From contig CAVPUA010000003.1 in assembly GCA_963708805.1 (NCBI GenBank), positions 2,232,001-2,296,000 of the forward strand: a DNA stretch of 64,000 nt, given 5' to 3'. The stretch comes from CAVPUA01 sp963708805. Its GTDB lineage: Bacteria > Actinomycetota > Actinomycetes > Mycobacteriales > Jatrophihabitantaceae. Positions 55,751-64,000 of the stretch are shown piece by piece (within the stretch, counting starts at the first letter, position 1; each line of letters opens with the position of its first letter). The notes under the pieces were generated by a model. The model was given only the letters and a program-made list of their open reading frames with translations. It was not told where the DNA came from and searched no databases. The translations under genes and the position numbers were made by a program.

Positions 55751-56231
55751 TCAGCTCGGCCGGTTGGGCTCGTTGAGGACCTTGACGACTCGCTCCGGGT
55801 GCCGGCTGCTGATCACCCAGTACGGCGTCGGGTCGTCGGCGTCGTCGAGCAGAAGCTGTACGCCGGGCCCGATCCACGGTCGGATCGACACGAAGGCCAG
55901 TCGGATCACCGTCGCGGCCGACCAGCCGGCGTAACGAACGTTCGTCGAGGCGAATCGCCGCGCTGATGTACTCGACCGGGACGTGAGCCCGTCGAATGCG
56001 CAGCTCACCGCCGCTGATCTCCAGTTGGCTCCGACCGAGCGACCAGGTCACGGCGACCGCGAGAACGGGCAGGGCGATCCACGGGATCCAATCCGTCAGG
56101 GCGTAGCCCGCGATGTGGAACTCGGCGGCCAGCACCGATGCCACGGCCAGGCCGACCGGATACCACCACCACGGCGTGCGCAGGCGCTCGCGATAGACGA
56201 CCGCCGTGCTGGGTCGACTCGGCTCCGGCAC
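55751..56231 (-). CDS. DUF3093 membrane protein (one frameshift)
   Basis: About 160 residues with two membrane helices (YPVGLAVASVLAAEFHIAGY, IPWIALPVLAVAVTWSLG) after YRERLRTPWWWYP, the opening of DUF3093 (Rv2698). A frameshift near 55945 precedes VIRLAFVSIRPWIGPGVQLL and PTPYWVISSRHPERVVKVLN. GTG at 56231 starts the family frame; TAGTCT lies 10 bases upstream. It is divergent from dut. Confidence 0.85.
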
Positions 56232-56268
56232 TCACCCGGAAAGACTAACGCCGGTAGCGTTGGCCGCC

Positions 56269-56883
56269 GTGACCACCGAACGCTCTGACGCCGCGAACAG
56301 TCCGGCCTCCCCGAGCGCTGAACAGGACCCGCTCGAGCCGGGGAGCTGCGTGTGTTGCTGCACCGCCTCGACCCGGAACTCCCGCCGCCGGCGTACGCGC
56401 TCGCCGGCGATGCCGGCGCCGACATCGTGACGGCCGTGGATGCTCGACCTCGCGCCGGGTGAGCGGGCCGTGTTGCCGACCGGGCTGGCCATCGCGCTGC
56501 CTGAGGGCTACGTCGCCTTCGTCCATCCTCGCTCTGGTCTCGCCGCGCGGGCGGGGCTGTCGCTGGTCAACTCGCCCGGGACCATCGATTCCGGTTATCG
56601 CGGCGAGGTCAAGGTGATCGTTGTCAACCTGGACCCCAGACATCCCATCGAGTTGCGCCGCGGCGATCGCATCGCCCAACTCGTCTTCCAGCGGGTCGAG
56701 CAGGCGGCCTTCGTCGAGGTGTCCGCGCTTCCGCCGTCCGAGCGTGGAGCGGGTGGTCACGGCTCGACCGGCGGAGCCGCAGCGCTCGAACGGACTGCCA
56801 ACCCGCCGGACAGGCCGCTGGACGCGCGCGGGAAGATCGGTGCGAGCACGTCCAATCAGGTCGCTACGACAGGAGACTCGTGA
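56269..56883 (+). CDS. dut: dUTP diphosphatase (two early frameshifts)
   Basis: Hydrolyses dUTP to dUMP. Conserved motifs: PAYALAGDAGADI (motif 1, after frame correction), VHPRSGLAARAG (2), NSPGTIDSGYRGEVKVIVVN (3), RGDRIAQLV (4), and RGAGGHGSTGG (5). Frameshifts near 56345 and 56437 lie in motif 1 and just after. GTG at 56269 would add about 20 Ser/Ala-rich residues before the core; TAGCGT ends 8 bases before it. A tail of about 40 residues follows motif 5. Overlaps the next gene by one base. Confidence 0.9.
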
Positions 56884-57540
56884 TGGCGCTACGGCGTCGG
56901 GAGAAGCGCACCGAGCGGTCCAAGATCGACGCGACGCCGCCCTGGGACGCCAAGCAGCGCGAGAAGCCCGAGGCGACCACCGGTCCGTACGACGTGCTCG
57001 ACGCGCCCGACGACGACATCCCGCGCATCGATCTCGGCGGGTTACGCATCCCGGCGAGCCCCGGCCTCGACCTCCGGCTGGACATCGACGACGCCCAGCG
57101 GGTCATGTCGGCGACGTTGGTGAACGCCTTCGGTCAGCTCCAGCTCGGCGTGTACGCGGCGCCGCGCAACGAGGGCATCTGGGACGAGGTTCGCGCCGAG
57201 ATCCGGACGTCGTTGATCGAGCAGGGCGGGGGCGGCAAGGACCGTGAGGACAGCCCCTTCGGCACCGAACTGGTCGGCACGCTCAAGGTGGACGGCAAGC
57301 CGACGCCCGTGCGCTTCATCGGCGTCGACGGGCCGCGCTGGTTCTTGCGTGGCATGTTCGTCGGCGATATCGCCAGCCAGGCGGTGCGGGCCGAGCCGTT
57401 CGAGCGCGTCCTGCGTCAGATCGTCGTCGTGCGCGGCATCGAACCCGTTGCCCGTGCGCGAGCCGGTCGTCCTCGAGCTGCCCAAGGAGGCGATTCCGAC
57501 GGCCGACGACGGCAGCGACGAGGATGCGTCCACCGTCTGA
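56883..57540 (+). CDS. DUF3710 protein (one frameshift)
   Basis: Conserved actinobacterial protein (Rv2696c family), about 219 residues: GPYDVLDAPDDDIPRIDLGG, LRIPASPGLDLRLDIDD, LQLGVYAAPRNEGIWDEVRA, VDGPRWFLRGMFVGDIA. A one-base error near 57455 precedes VREPVVLELPKEAIPTADDG, with stop at 57538-57540. AGGAG lies 8 bases before the ATG. Function unknown; always linked to dut and the OB-fold gene. Confidence 0.88.
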
Positions 57541-57566
57541 GCCCGGCGCGCTCTACCCTTGGCGGC

Positions 57567-57930
57567 GTGGGCACGCATCGATCCTTTCTGCAACGCCTGA
57601 CCGTCAACGCCGCACAAGCTGGACGCCGACGAGCTGCGTGAAGAGATGACCGCGCTCGCCTGCGCGCCGATCGATCGTCTCGCCCGCGGCGCGTCGTGCA
57701 TGGTCGCCGGTCGCTTGAAGTCGGTGGTCTACAACCCGCGAGGCTCGCTGCCCACGCTCGAGGCCCAGCTGTTCGACGGCACGTCCAGCATCGAACTCGT
57801 CTGGCTCGGTCGGCGCCGCATCACCGGGATCGAACCCGGCCGCCGGTTGGTGGCGCGGGGGCGGGTGGGGGTTCACGACGGGCATCTGGCCATCTACAAC
57901 CCGTGGTACAGCCTGCGGGCCCATCAGTGA
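57567..57930 (+). CDS. OB-fold nucleic acid-binding protein (one frameshift)
   Basis: About 120 residues. After GTHRSFLQRLTVN and a one-base error near 57610 comes LDADELREEMTALACAPIDR, then an OB fold of the tRNA-anticodon type: CMVAGRLKSVVYNPRGSLPT, LEAQLFDGTSSIELVWLGRR, GRRLVARGRVGVHDGHLAIY. Like Rv2694c. GTG at 57567 follows TACCCT by 7 bases, so it can be transcribed alone, leaderless. Ligand unknown. Confidence 0.85.
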
Positions 57931-57942
57931 TCGGCGACCCCG

Positions 57943-58663
57943 ATGACTGAGGCAGGCGAGGGCGCCGACCGCGGAGTCGACTCGCGCGAATCCCGGGTGG
58001 ACGACATCCGTGAGCAATATCGCGCCCAGCTGCTGGCCAGCATCGGCGGGTGGTCGGGCACCGTTATCGCGGCCATTCCGACGGTGGTGTTCGTCGCGGT
58101 CAACGCGTTCGCCGGCCTGCGTCCGGCGATCGTCGCCGCGGTCGGCTCGGCGGCGGTCCTGACGGTCTACCGCCTCGTCCGCCGGCAGTCGGTGCAGCAG
58201 GCTCTGAGCGGGCTGTTCGGGGTGGTCGTCGCCGCGGCCATCGCCGCTCGCACCGGACACGCCAAGGGTTACTTCCTGTTCGGGATCTGGACCAGCTTCG
58301 CCTACGGCGGGGCGTTCGTGATCTCGATCCTCGTGCGGCGGCCGCTGGTCGGGCTGGCGTGGGAGTTCCTCGATCCGACGCCTCTGCCGGACGGGCAGAC
58401 CTGGCAACGGTGCCGTCCGCTGCTTCGTGCCTACGACCTCGCCACACTGCTCGCGGCGCTGATCTTCCTGGCTCGTGGCGTCGTCCAGTTCACCCTGTTC
58501 CGCCACAACCAGACGGGGTGGCTGGCTGTCGCGCGGATCGCCATGGGCTATCCGCTCTACATCGCCGCCGTCGGTTTCGGGTTCTGGATCGTGAGCCGAG
58601 CCCGCCGGCGGCTACGGGCCGACCAGGAACCGAGCCGTGTCTCAGGCCGCGCAGACCGACTGA
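57943..58663 (+). CDS. DUF3159 membrane protein (3' end uncertain)
   Basis: About 240 residues with five to six membrane segments (GTVIAAIPTVVFVAVNAFAG, SGLFGVVVAAAIAARTGHAK, YFLFGIWTSFAYGGAFVISI) of the DUF3159 family (Rv2693c). The observed frame has no stop until 59346, through the whole opposing trkA gene; a one-base error near 58620-58650 would end it at TGA 58661-58663, overlapping trkA by about 20 bases. ATG at 57943. Confidence 0.82.
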
Positions 58664-59301
58664 CGGATCGCCGGCTCGGATTCGGGCAGCGCGACGAAGA
58701 GCAGTTCGTCGCCGGGCTCGAGCGGCTCCTCCGGCGTCGGGGCGATCACCCGATTGCCGCGGACGATGGCGACGAGCGCGGCGTCCTGGGGGAGTTCGAG
58801 ATCGCGGACCGGCCGGCCCGCGCAGGGCGCGGCGTCGGGAAGGGTGATCTCGATCAGGTTGGCCTGGCCCTCGCGGAGGCTGAACAGCCGGACCAGGTCG
58901 CCGACCGACACGGCCTCCTCGACGAGCGCCGCGAGCACGCGCGGTGTCGAGACAGCGACGTCGACGCCCCACGCCTCGGTGAACAGCCACTCGTTGGCCG
59001 GGTGGTTGATGCGGGCGACGACGCGGCGCACCGAGAACTCGGTCTTGGCCAGCAGCGAGACCACGAGGTTGACCTTGTCGTCGCCGGTGCAGCTGATGAC
59101 CACCTCGTACGCCTGCAGATCGGCGTTCTCGAGGTTCTCGACCTCACAGGCGTCCGCGAGCAGCCATTCGGCACCGGGAATCCGCGCCGGGGTGATCTTC
59201 GCCGGGTTCTTGTCGATCAACAGCAGCGAGTGGCCGTTGGCGAGCAGCTCACGAGCGATCGAACGTCCGACCGCGCCGGCCCCGGCGATGGCGACCTTCA
59301 T
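58642..59301 (-). CDS. trkA: Potassium uptake regulator TrkA (CeoC-like)
   Basis: 219-residue RCK protein: N-terminal NAD-binding Rossmann domain (MKVAIAGAGAVGRSIARELL, LLIDKNP) and C-terminal TrkA_C (LIEITLPDAAPCAGRPVRDL, PLEPGDELLFVALPE). Gates a Trk/Ktr potassium transporter, which is not in the window. ATGA overlap with the upstream trkA-type gene shows a coupled pair. Intact. Confidence 0.92.
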   Translation of the reverse strand: MKVAIAGAGAVGRSIARELLANGHSLLLIDKNPAKITPARIPGAEWLLADACEVENLENADLQAYEVVISCTGDDKVNLVVSLLAKTEFSVRRVVARINHPANEWLFTEAWGVDVAVSTPRVLAALVEEAVSVGDLVRLFSLREGQANLIEITLPDAAPCAGRPVRDLELPQDAALVAIVRGNRVIAPTPEEPLEPGDELLFVALPESEPAIRQSVCAA

Positions 59302-59965
59302 CAGGCTGTCCCCTCGGGTCCCTGGCTCGCGACGGCGGCCAGGTGATCGGCATTGTCGTCGGTCGACATGACGTGCAGCGAATCACCGGACTGGATGACG
59401 CTCGACTGCACGGGGAGCTCGCCGATGCCGAACCGGGTGACGACGACGACCCGGGTGCCGGTCGCCGACTCGAAGTCGGCGATGCGGTGACCGACCCAGG
59501 CCTCGTTCGGGCTCACGTGCACCATCGCGACGGTGCCCGACGGATCGCGCCAGACTTCCGCGGTTGCCTCGCCGAGCACGCTCTTGAGCAGTCGGCTGGC
59601 GGTCCACGGGACGGTCGCCACCGTCGGGATGCCCAACCGCTCGTACACCTCGGCCCGCTTCGGGTCGTAGATGCGCGCGACGACCCGTTGGACGTTGAAC
59701 GTCTCGCGGGCCACCCGCGCGGCGATGATGTTCGAATTGTCGCCGCTGCTGACGGCGGCGAACGCGCTGGCCTGCTCGATGCCGGCGTCGATCAGCGTTT
59801 CCGGTCGAATCCGACCCCGACGACCTGACGGCCGGCGAACGACTCGCCCAGACGCCGAAAGGCGCTTGCGTCCTGGTCGATCACCGCGACGCTGTGATCG
59901 AGACGCTCCAAATGGTGGGCGAGCGACGAGCCGACCCGTCCGCAACCCATCACGACGATGTGCAC
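59301..59965 (-). CDS. trkA: Potassium uptake regulator TrkA (CeoB-like), one frameshift
   Basis: Second RCK subunit, about 221 residues: VHIVVMGCGRVGSSLAHHLE, then after a one-base error near 59825 LIDAGIEQASAFAAVSSGDN, NSNIIAARVARETFNVQRVV and the TrkA_C part MVHVSPNEAWVGHRIADFES. GTG at 59965; TAGCGT on the minus strand (59974-59979) lies 8 bases upstream. It is divergent from the APC permease, as in mycobacteria. Confidence 0.9.
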
Positions 59966-60015
59966 GAGCGGGGACGCTACACAACCCGGAGGCACATCCG
60001 TCACACAGACCGACG

Positions 60016-60021
60016 TATTGT
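60016..60021 (+). promoter_or_regulatory. Leaderless -10 element of the APC permease gene
   Basis: TATTGT ends 7 bases before the GTG at 60029. Confidence 0.55.
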
Positions 60022-60028
60022 CGCGCGC

Positions 60029-62092
60029 GTGACCGTCATGACGCGCGCCCTGAAGCGGCTGATCATCGGCAGCCCGGTGAGCACCGCCAACGCTGGGCAC
60101 GCGCTGCTGCCCAAGAAGCTCGCCCTGCCGATCTTCGCCAGCGACGCGCTCTCGAGCGTGGCGTACGCCACCCAGGAGATCCTGCTCGTTCTGACTCTCG
60201 GCGGCACGGCGTTCTTCTACCTGGCGCCGTGGATCGCCGCCGCGGTGATCATCCTGATGATCGCGGTCGTGATGTCGCTACCGCCAGCTGGTCAAGGCCT
60301 ATCCCGACTGGTGGCGGCGATTACGAGGTCGCGACCAAGAACATCGGTCGGTCAGCCGGGGTCGTCGTCGCGAGCGCGCTGCTCGTCGACTACGTGATGA
60401 CGGTCGCCGTCTCGGTGTCCTCGGGCGTCGACAACATCATCTCGGCCGCGCCGTCACTGCACGAATACCGGGTGCCCATGGCCCTGGCGTTCGTCGTCGT
60501 GCTGGCCGCGGTGAACCTGCGCGGGCTCCGCGAGGCGGGCGCGGCGTTCGCCGCCCCCACGTACCTCTTCGCTTCCGGCATCGCGGTGATGATCATCACT
60601 GGCTTCATCCGGGCGATCGTCGGCGACGCGCCCGTCGCCGAGAGCGCCAAGTACGGGATCACGGTGCAGCACGGCTACGGCTCGCTGGGCGCGCTGGCCC
60701 TGATCTTCCTGACCCTGCGGGCGTTCTCCTCGGGCTGTACCGCCCTGACCGGTGTCGAGGCGATCGCCAACGGAGTGCCCGCGTTCAAGAAGCCCAAGGC
60801 CCGCAACGCCCAGATCACCCTGGTGCTGATGGGCGCGATCGCGACCTCGATGTTCGCGGGCATCACGGCGCTCGCGCTCATCTCGAAGGTCCACATCGCG
60901 GCCAACCCCTGCGATCTGACCCACTTCGACTGCACCCAGCCGCAACGCACCGTCATCGCCCAGGTGGCAGCGGCCGTCTTCGGTGGCGCCCACTCGGTCG
61001 GTTTCTTCTACGTCCAGGCGACCACCGCGCTCATCCTCGTGCTCGCCGCGAACACCGCCTTCAACGGCTTTCCGCTGCTCGGCGCGATCCTGGCCCAGGA
61101 CAAGAACCTGCCCCGCCAGTTGCACAACCGTGGCGACCGCCTCGCCTACAGCAACGGCATCGTCATGCTGGCGATCGTCGCCGGTCTGCTGATCTTCATC
61201 TACAAGGCCGACGTCACCCGGCTTGATCCAGCTCTACATCATCGGTGTCTTCACCTCCTTCACCCTCGGTCAGACCGGCATGGTGCGGCACTGGAACCGG
61301 CTGCTGCGACATGAACGCGACCAGGTCGAGCGCCGCAGCATGATGCGGTCGCGGGTGATCAACGGCTTCGGCGCGAGCCTGTCCGGGGTCGTCCTCGTCA
61401 TCGTGATCATCACGAAGTTCACCAAGGGCGCGTACCTGGTCCTGATCGCGATGCCGATCCTCTACGCGATCATGCGCGGCATCAACAAGCACTACACGCG
61501 GGTCAGCCGGGAGCTGGCGACGGCCGAGCACGGACTGGTGCTGCCGGCCCGTAACCACGTCGTCGTTCTCGTCTCGAAGGTGCACCGGCCGACGCTGCGC
61601 GCGCTGGCGTTCGCCCGCGCGACCCGACCGGACACGCTCACCGCGCTGACCGTGAACGTCGACGACGAGGAGACCCGCAACCTGCTGGCCGACTGGGAAC
61701 GTCACGACCTGCCGATCAGGCTGACGGTGCTCGAATCGCCGTTCCGCGAGGTCACGAGCCCGATCGTCGACTACGTCCGCGAGCTGCGCCGCAACAGCCC
61801 GCACGACATCGTGAGCGTGTTCATCCCGGAGTACGTCGTGGGTCACTGGTGGGAGCAGGTGCTGCACAACCAGTCGGCGCTGCGCCTCAAGGGGCGGCTG
61901 CTGTTCCAGCCCGGCGTGATGGTCACCAGCGTCCCGTACCAGCTGGCGTCCTCGCGCCTGCGTTCCGAAGCGGCTGCCGAGGCGCGGGCCGCGGCTTCGC
62001 CGCCCGCGGTCTACCGGGCGACCGAGCCGACTGCGCCGACCGGATCAGCCGGCCATGAGGACGAGGTGGCCACCACCGCCGGCCGTGGCTGA
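60029..62092 (+). CDS. APC-family permease (two frameshifts)
   Basis: About 687 residues with twelve membrane segments, like Rv2690c. Start region KKLALPIFASDALSSVAYAT is the strongest signature; then TGGGDYEVATKNIG (after a frameshift near 60285), VANLRG-type AAVNLRGLREAGAAFAAPTY, and, after a second frameshift near 61222, LIQLYIIGVFTSFTLGQTGM. A cytoplasmic C-terminal domain of about 180 residues (HVVVLVSKVHRPTLRALAFA) follows. Linked to the two trkA genes, so potassium or amino acid transport is plausible. Confidence 0.87.
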
Positions 62093-63321
62093 ACTGAACC
62101 TGACCGGTTCGCGCGTTCGAGCTGGTGGTCGGGCCGGTCGCCCACGGCGGTCATTGCGTGGCCCGCATCAGCGGCGGCCCCGCTGACGGCCGAGTGGTGT
62201 TCGTGCGTCACGCCCTGCCGGGTGAGCGCGTCATCGTGACGATCACCGAGGACGGTGGTGGCGCCTACTGCCGCGGCGACGCCGTCGAGGTGCTCGATCC
62301 CGCGCCCGAGCGGGTTACGCCGCCCTGCCCCCACGCCGGACCCGGACGGTGTGGCGGTTGCGATTGGCAGCACGTGTCCGCCGTCGGCCAGCGAGCACTC
62401 AAGGCGTACGTGGTCCGCGAGCAGTTCCAGCGCCTGGCCGGCCTGGACGTTCAGGTCGACGTCGAGGAGCTGCCCGGTGGGCTGCTCGGTTGGCGCACCC
62501 GGACGGTCTACGCGACGACCCCCGACGGCCGGCTCGGACTGCGCCGGCATCGTTCGCACGCCGTCGAGGTGCTCGACTCGTGCCCGCTGGGTGAGCCCGA
62601 CATCGGCGGCCCGGACGCGCTGGCCCGGCGGCTACCGGGCGCGGACGGTCTCGAGCTGGCCGCCGGCGATGACGGTGACCTGGCCGTCCTGTCCCACCAC
62701 CGTGTGCGATCGACCCACCGGGGTAGGCGCCCGCCCGATCAGGTACGGCTCGTCGACGGTCCCGCGACTCTGCACCACCAGGTCGCCGGACGGGACTTCG
62801 CCGTGGCCGCCGGCGGGTTCTGGCAGGTGCACCCGCACGCCGCGCCGACCTTCGTCGAGGCCGTGGTCGCCGCCAGCCGACCCGGCGCAGGCGAGACCGT
62901 CCTGGATCTGTACGCCGGCGCCGGCTTGTTCACCGCGGTCCTGGCCGACCTGGTCGGGCCGTCCGGTCGGGTGGTGGGTGTCGAGTCCGCCCGCGATGCG
63001 GTCGCCGACGCCGGCCGCAACCTGGCCGCGCTGCCCCAGGCGAGCATGGTGAACGCCCGGGTGACGGTGGCATCGCTGGTCGAGCTGGCGATCCGTCCCG
63101 ACATCGTGGTTCTCGATCCGCCCCGGGCCGGTGCCGGGGCCGACGTGATGCGACTGTTGACCCAACTGGGTCCCCGGGTCATCGTCTACGTCGCGTGCGA
63201 CCCGGCCTCGCTGGCGCGCGACGTCGCCGCGTCGGGTTGGCGGCTGTCCGGGCTGCGGGCCTTCGACGCCTTCCCGATGACGGCCCACGTCGAGTGCGTC
63301 GCCGTCTTGAGCCCGTCTTGA
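62085..63321 (+). CDS. TRAM-domain RNA (uracil-5) methyltransferase, TrmA/RlmD-like (one frameshift)
   Basis: About 411 residues. After an N-terminal TRAM domain (broken by one extra base near 62112), iron-sulfur cysteines appear in CPHAGPGRCGGCDW and DSCPLGEPD. The methyltransferase fold follows with VLDLYAGAGLFTAVLADLVG and VVLDPPRAGAGADV, and the catalytic cysteine in VYVACDPASLARDVA. It methylates uracil-5 in tRNA or rRNA. GTG at 62085 overlaps the permease stop. An 11-bp duplication lies at its 3' end. Confidence 0.88.
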
Positions 63322-63325
63322 GCCC
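63304..63325 (+). repeat. 11-bp tandem duplication at the methyltransferase stop
   Basis: GTCTTGAGCCC occurs twice in direct succession (63304-63314, 63315-63325); the second copy supplies the TGA. Confidence 0.85.
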
Positions 63326-63344
63326 GCTGAGCGTGGCCCGTAGG

Positions 63345-63350
63345 TAGTCT
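63345..63350 (+). promoter_or_regulatory. Leaderless -10 element of dxs
   Basis: TAGTCT ends 6 bases before the GTG at 63357. The local sequence closely resembles that upstream of rimO. Confidence 0.55.
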
Positions 63351-63356
63351 GCAAGC

Positions 63357-64000
63357 GTGTCCCGTGTGCTGAGTCAAGTTTCGTCCCCGGCCGACCTGCG
63401 GAACCTGAGCGACGCCGAGCTGGTCGCCCTCGCCGCCGAGATCCGCGACCTCCTGGTCAATACGGTTGCGCGGACCGCCGGTCACCTCGGCCCGAACCTG
63501 GGCGCCGTGGAGCTGACGATCGCGCTGCACCGCGTCTTCGACTCGCCGACCGAGCCGATCCTGTTCGATGTCGGGCCACCAGGCCTACGTACACAAGATC
63601 CTCACCGGTCGCGCCGACCGGATGCCGACGCTTGCGTCAGACCGGCGGCATCTCGGGTTACCCGAGCCGGGCCGAGAGCGAACACGACTGGATCGAGAAC
63701 TCCCACGCCTCGACCGCGCTGTCCTATGCCGACGGGCTGGCCAAGGCGTTCGACGTGCGCGGCGAGCGCCGCCCGGTCGTGGCCGTCGTCGGCGACGGAG
63801 CGCTCACCGGCGGCATGTGCTGGGAGGCCCTCAACAACATCGCCGGCGCCGACCGTCCGGTCGTCATCGTCGTCAACGACAACGGGCGCTCCTACGCACC
63901 GACCGTGGGCGGTTTCGCCGAGCACCTGACCGGGCTGCGTCTTCGACCCGGCTACGAGCGCGTGCTCGAGACGGTGAAGGCCGGACTGCCGCGCGTCCCT
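63357..64000 (+). CDS. dxs: 1-deoxy-D-xylulose-5-phosphate synthase, N-terminal part (runs off window, two frameshifts)
   Basis: First enzyme of the MEP isoprenoid pathway, thiamine diphosphate dependent. Present: LRNLSDAELVALAAEIRDLL, TAGHLGPNLGAVELTIALHR, then after an extra G near 63574 the HQAYVHKILTGR motif, after an extra T near 63633 TGGISGYPSRAESEHDWIEN, and VVAVVGDGALTGGMCWEALN (thiamine diphosphate binding GDG). GTG at 63357. The rest lies beyond the window. Confidence 0.95.

Overview
The window is 64 kb of GC-rich actinobacterial chromosome core. Gene content and order follow, from memory, the Mycobacterium tuberculosis stretch from ftsK (Rv2748c) to dxs (Rv2682c): ftsK, argA, pgsA, clgR, pspA, DUF3046, recA, recX, miaB, DUF349, miaA, dapF, hflX, lexA with a divergent LysM gene, nrdR, ideR, sigB, sigA, ppgK, suhB, cei, DUF4193, DUF3093, dut, DUF3710, OB-fold, DUF3159, two trkA genes, an APC permease, a TRAM methyltransferase and dxs. 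RNase Y, a B12-dependent ribonucleotide reductase (nrdJ) and the large accessory genes point to a non-mycobacterial actinomycete. I see no tRNA, rRNA, CRISPR array, prophage, insertion sequence or transposase.

Layout. 1-6.5 kb: division, envelope and stress (ftsK, argA, rimO, pgsA, clgR, a TetR gene, pspA). 6.5-12 kb: nei and the giant helicase lhr on the minus strand. 12.6-18.1 kb: DUF3046, recA, recX, rny, miaB. 18.1-26.1 kb: DUF349, miaA, dapF, hflX, tatA, a PAP2 phosphatase, and the lexA/LysM SOS pair. 26.1-29.9 kb: nrdR-nrdJ. 30-38 kb: the most accessory part (SDR, GH15 trehalase-like enzyme, PAP2_3 membrane protein, EamA transporter, VOC protein, NUDIX hydrolase, an unknown protein, DUF4192). 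38-52.6 kb: gltD, ideR, sseA, sigB, a methyltransferase, small DUF genes, a helicase, sigA, ppgK. 52.6-64 kb: suhB, cei, DUF4193 through to dxs.

Regulation is well represented. recA has a LexA box and a second motif of the PafBC type. lexA and the divergent LysM gene each have a LexA box. clgR and sigB each have an ECF-type (SigE/SigH-like) promoter, and clgR has a candidate ClgR operator. nrdR-nrdJ has a complex leader. About fifteen genes have a TAnnnT or CAnnnT hexamer only 6-8 bases before a GTG or ATG start, which is the signature of leaderless transcription.

Most genes, including essential ones (recA, dapF, ftsK, dxs, miaB), carry one or more single-base frameshifts that break an otherwise perfect family match. 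I read these as errors in the sequence, not as pseudogenes, and give gene spans across them. Some long runs (about 26.4-30.7, 39.7-42.8 and 44.4-51.5 kb) are clean.
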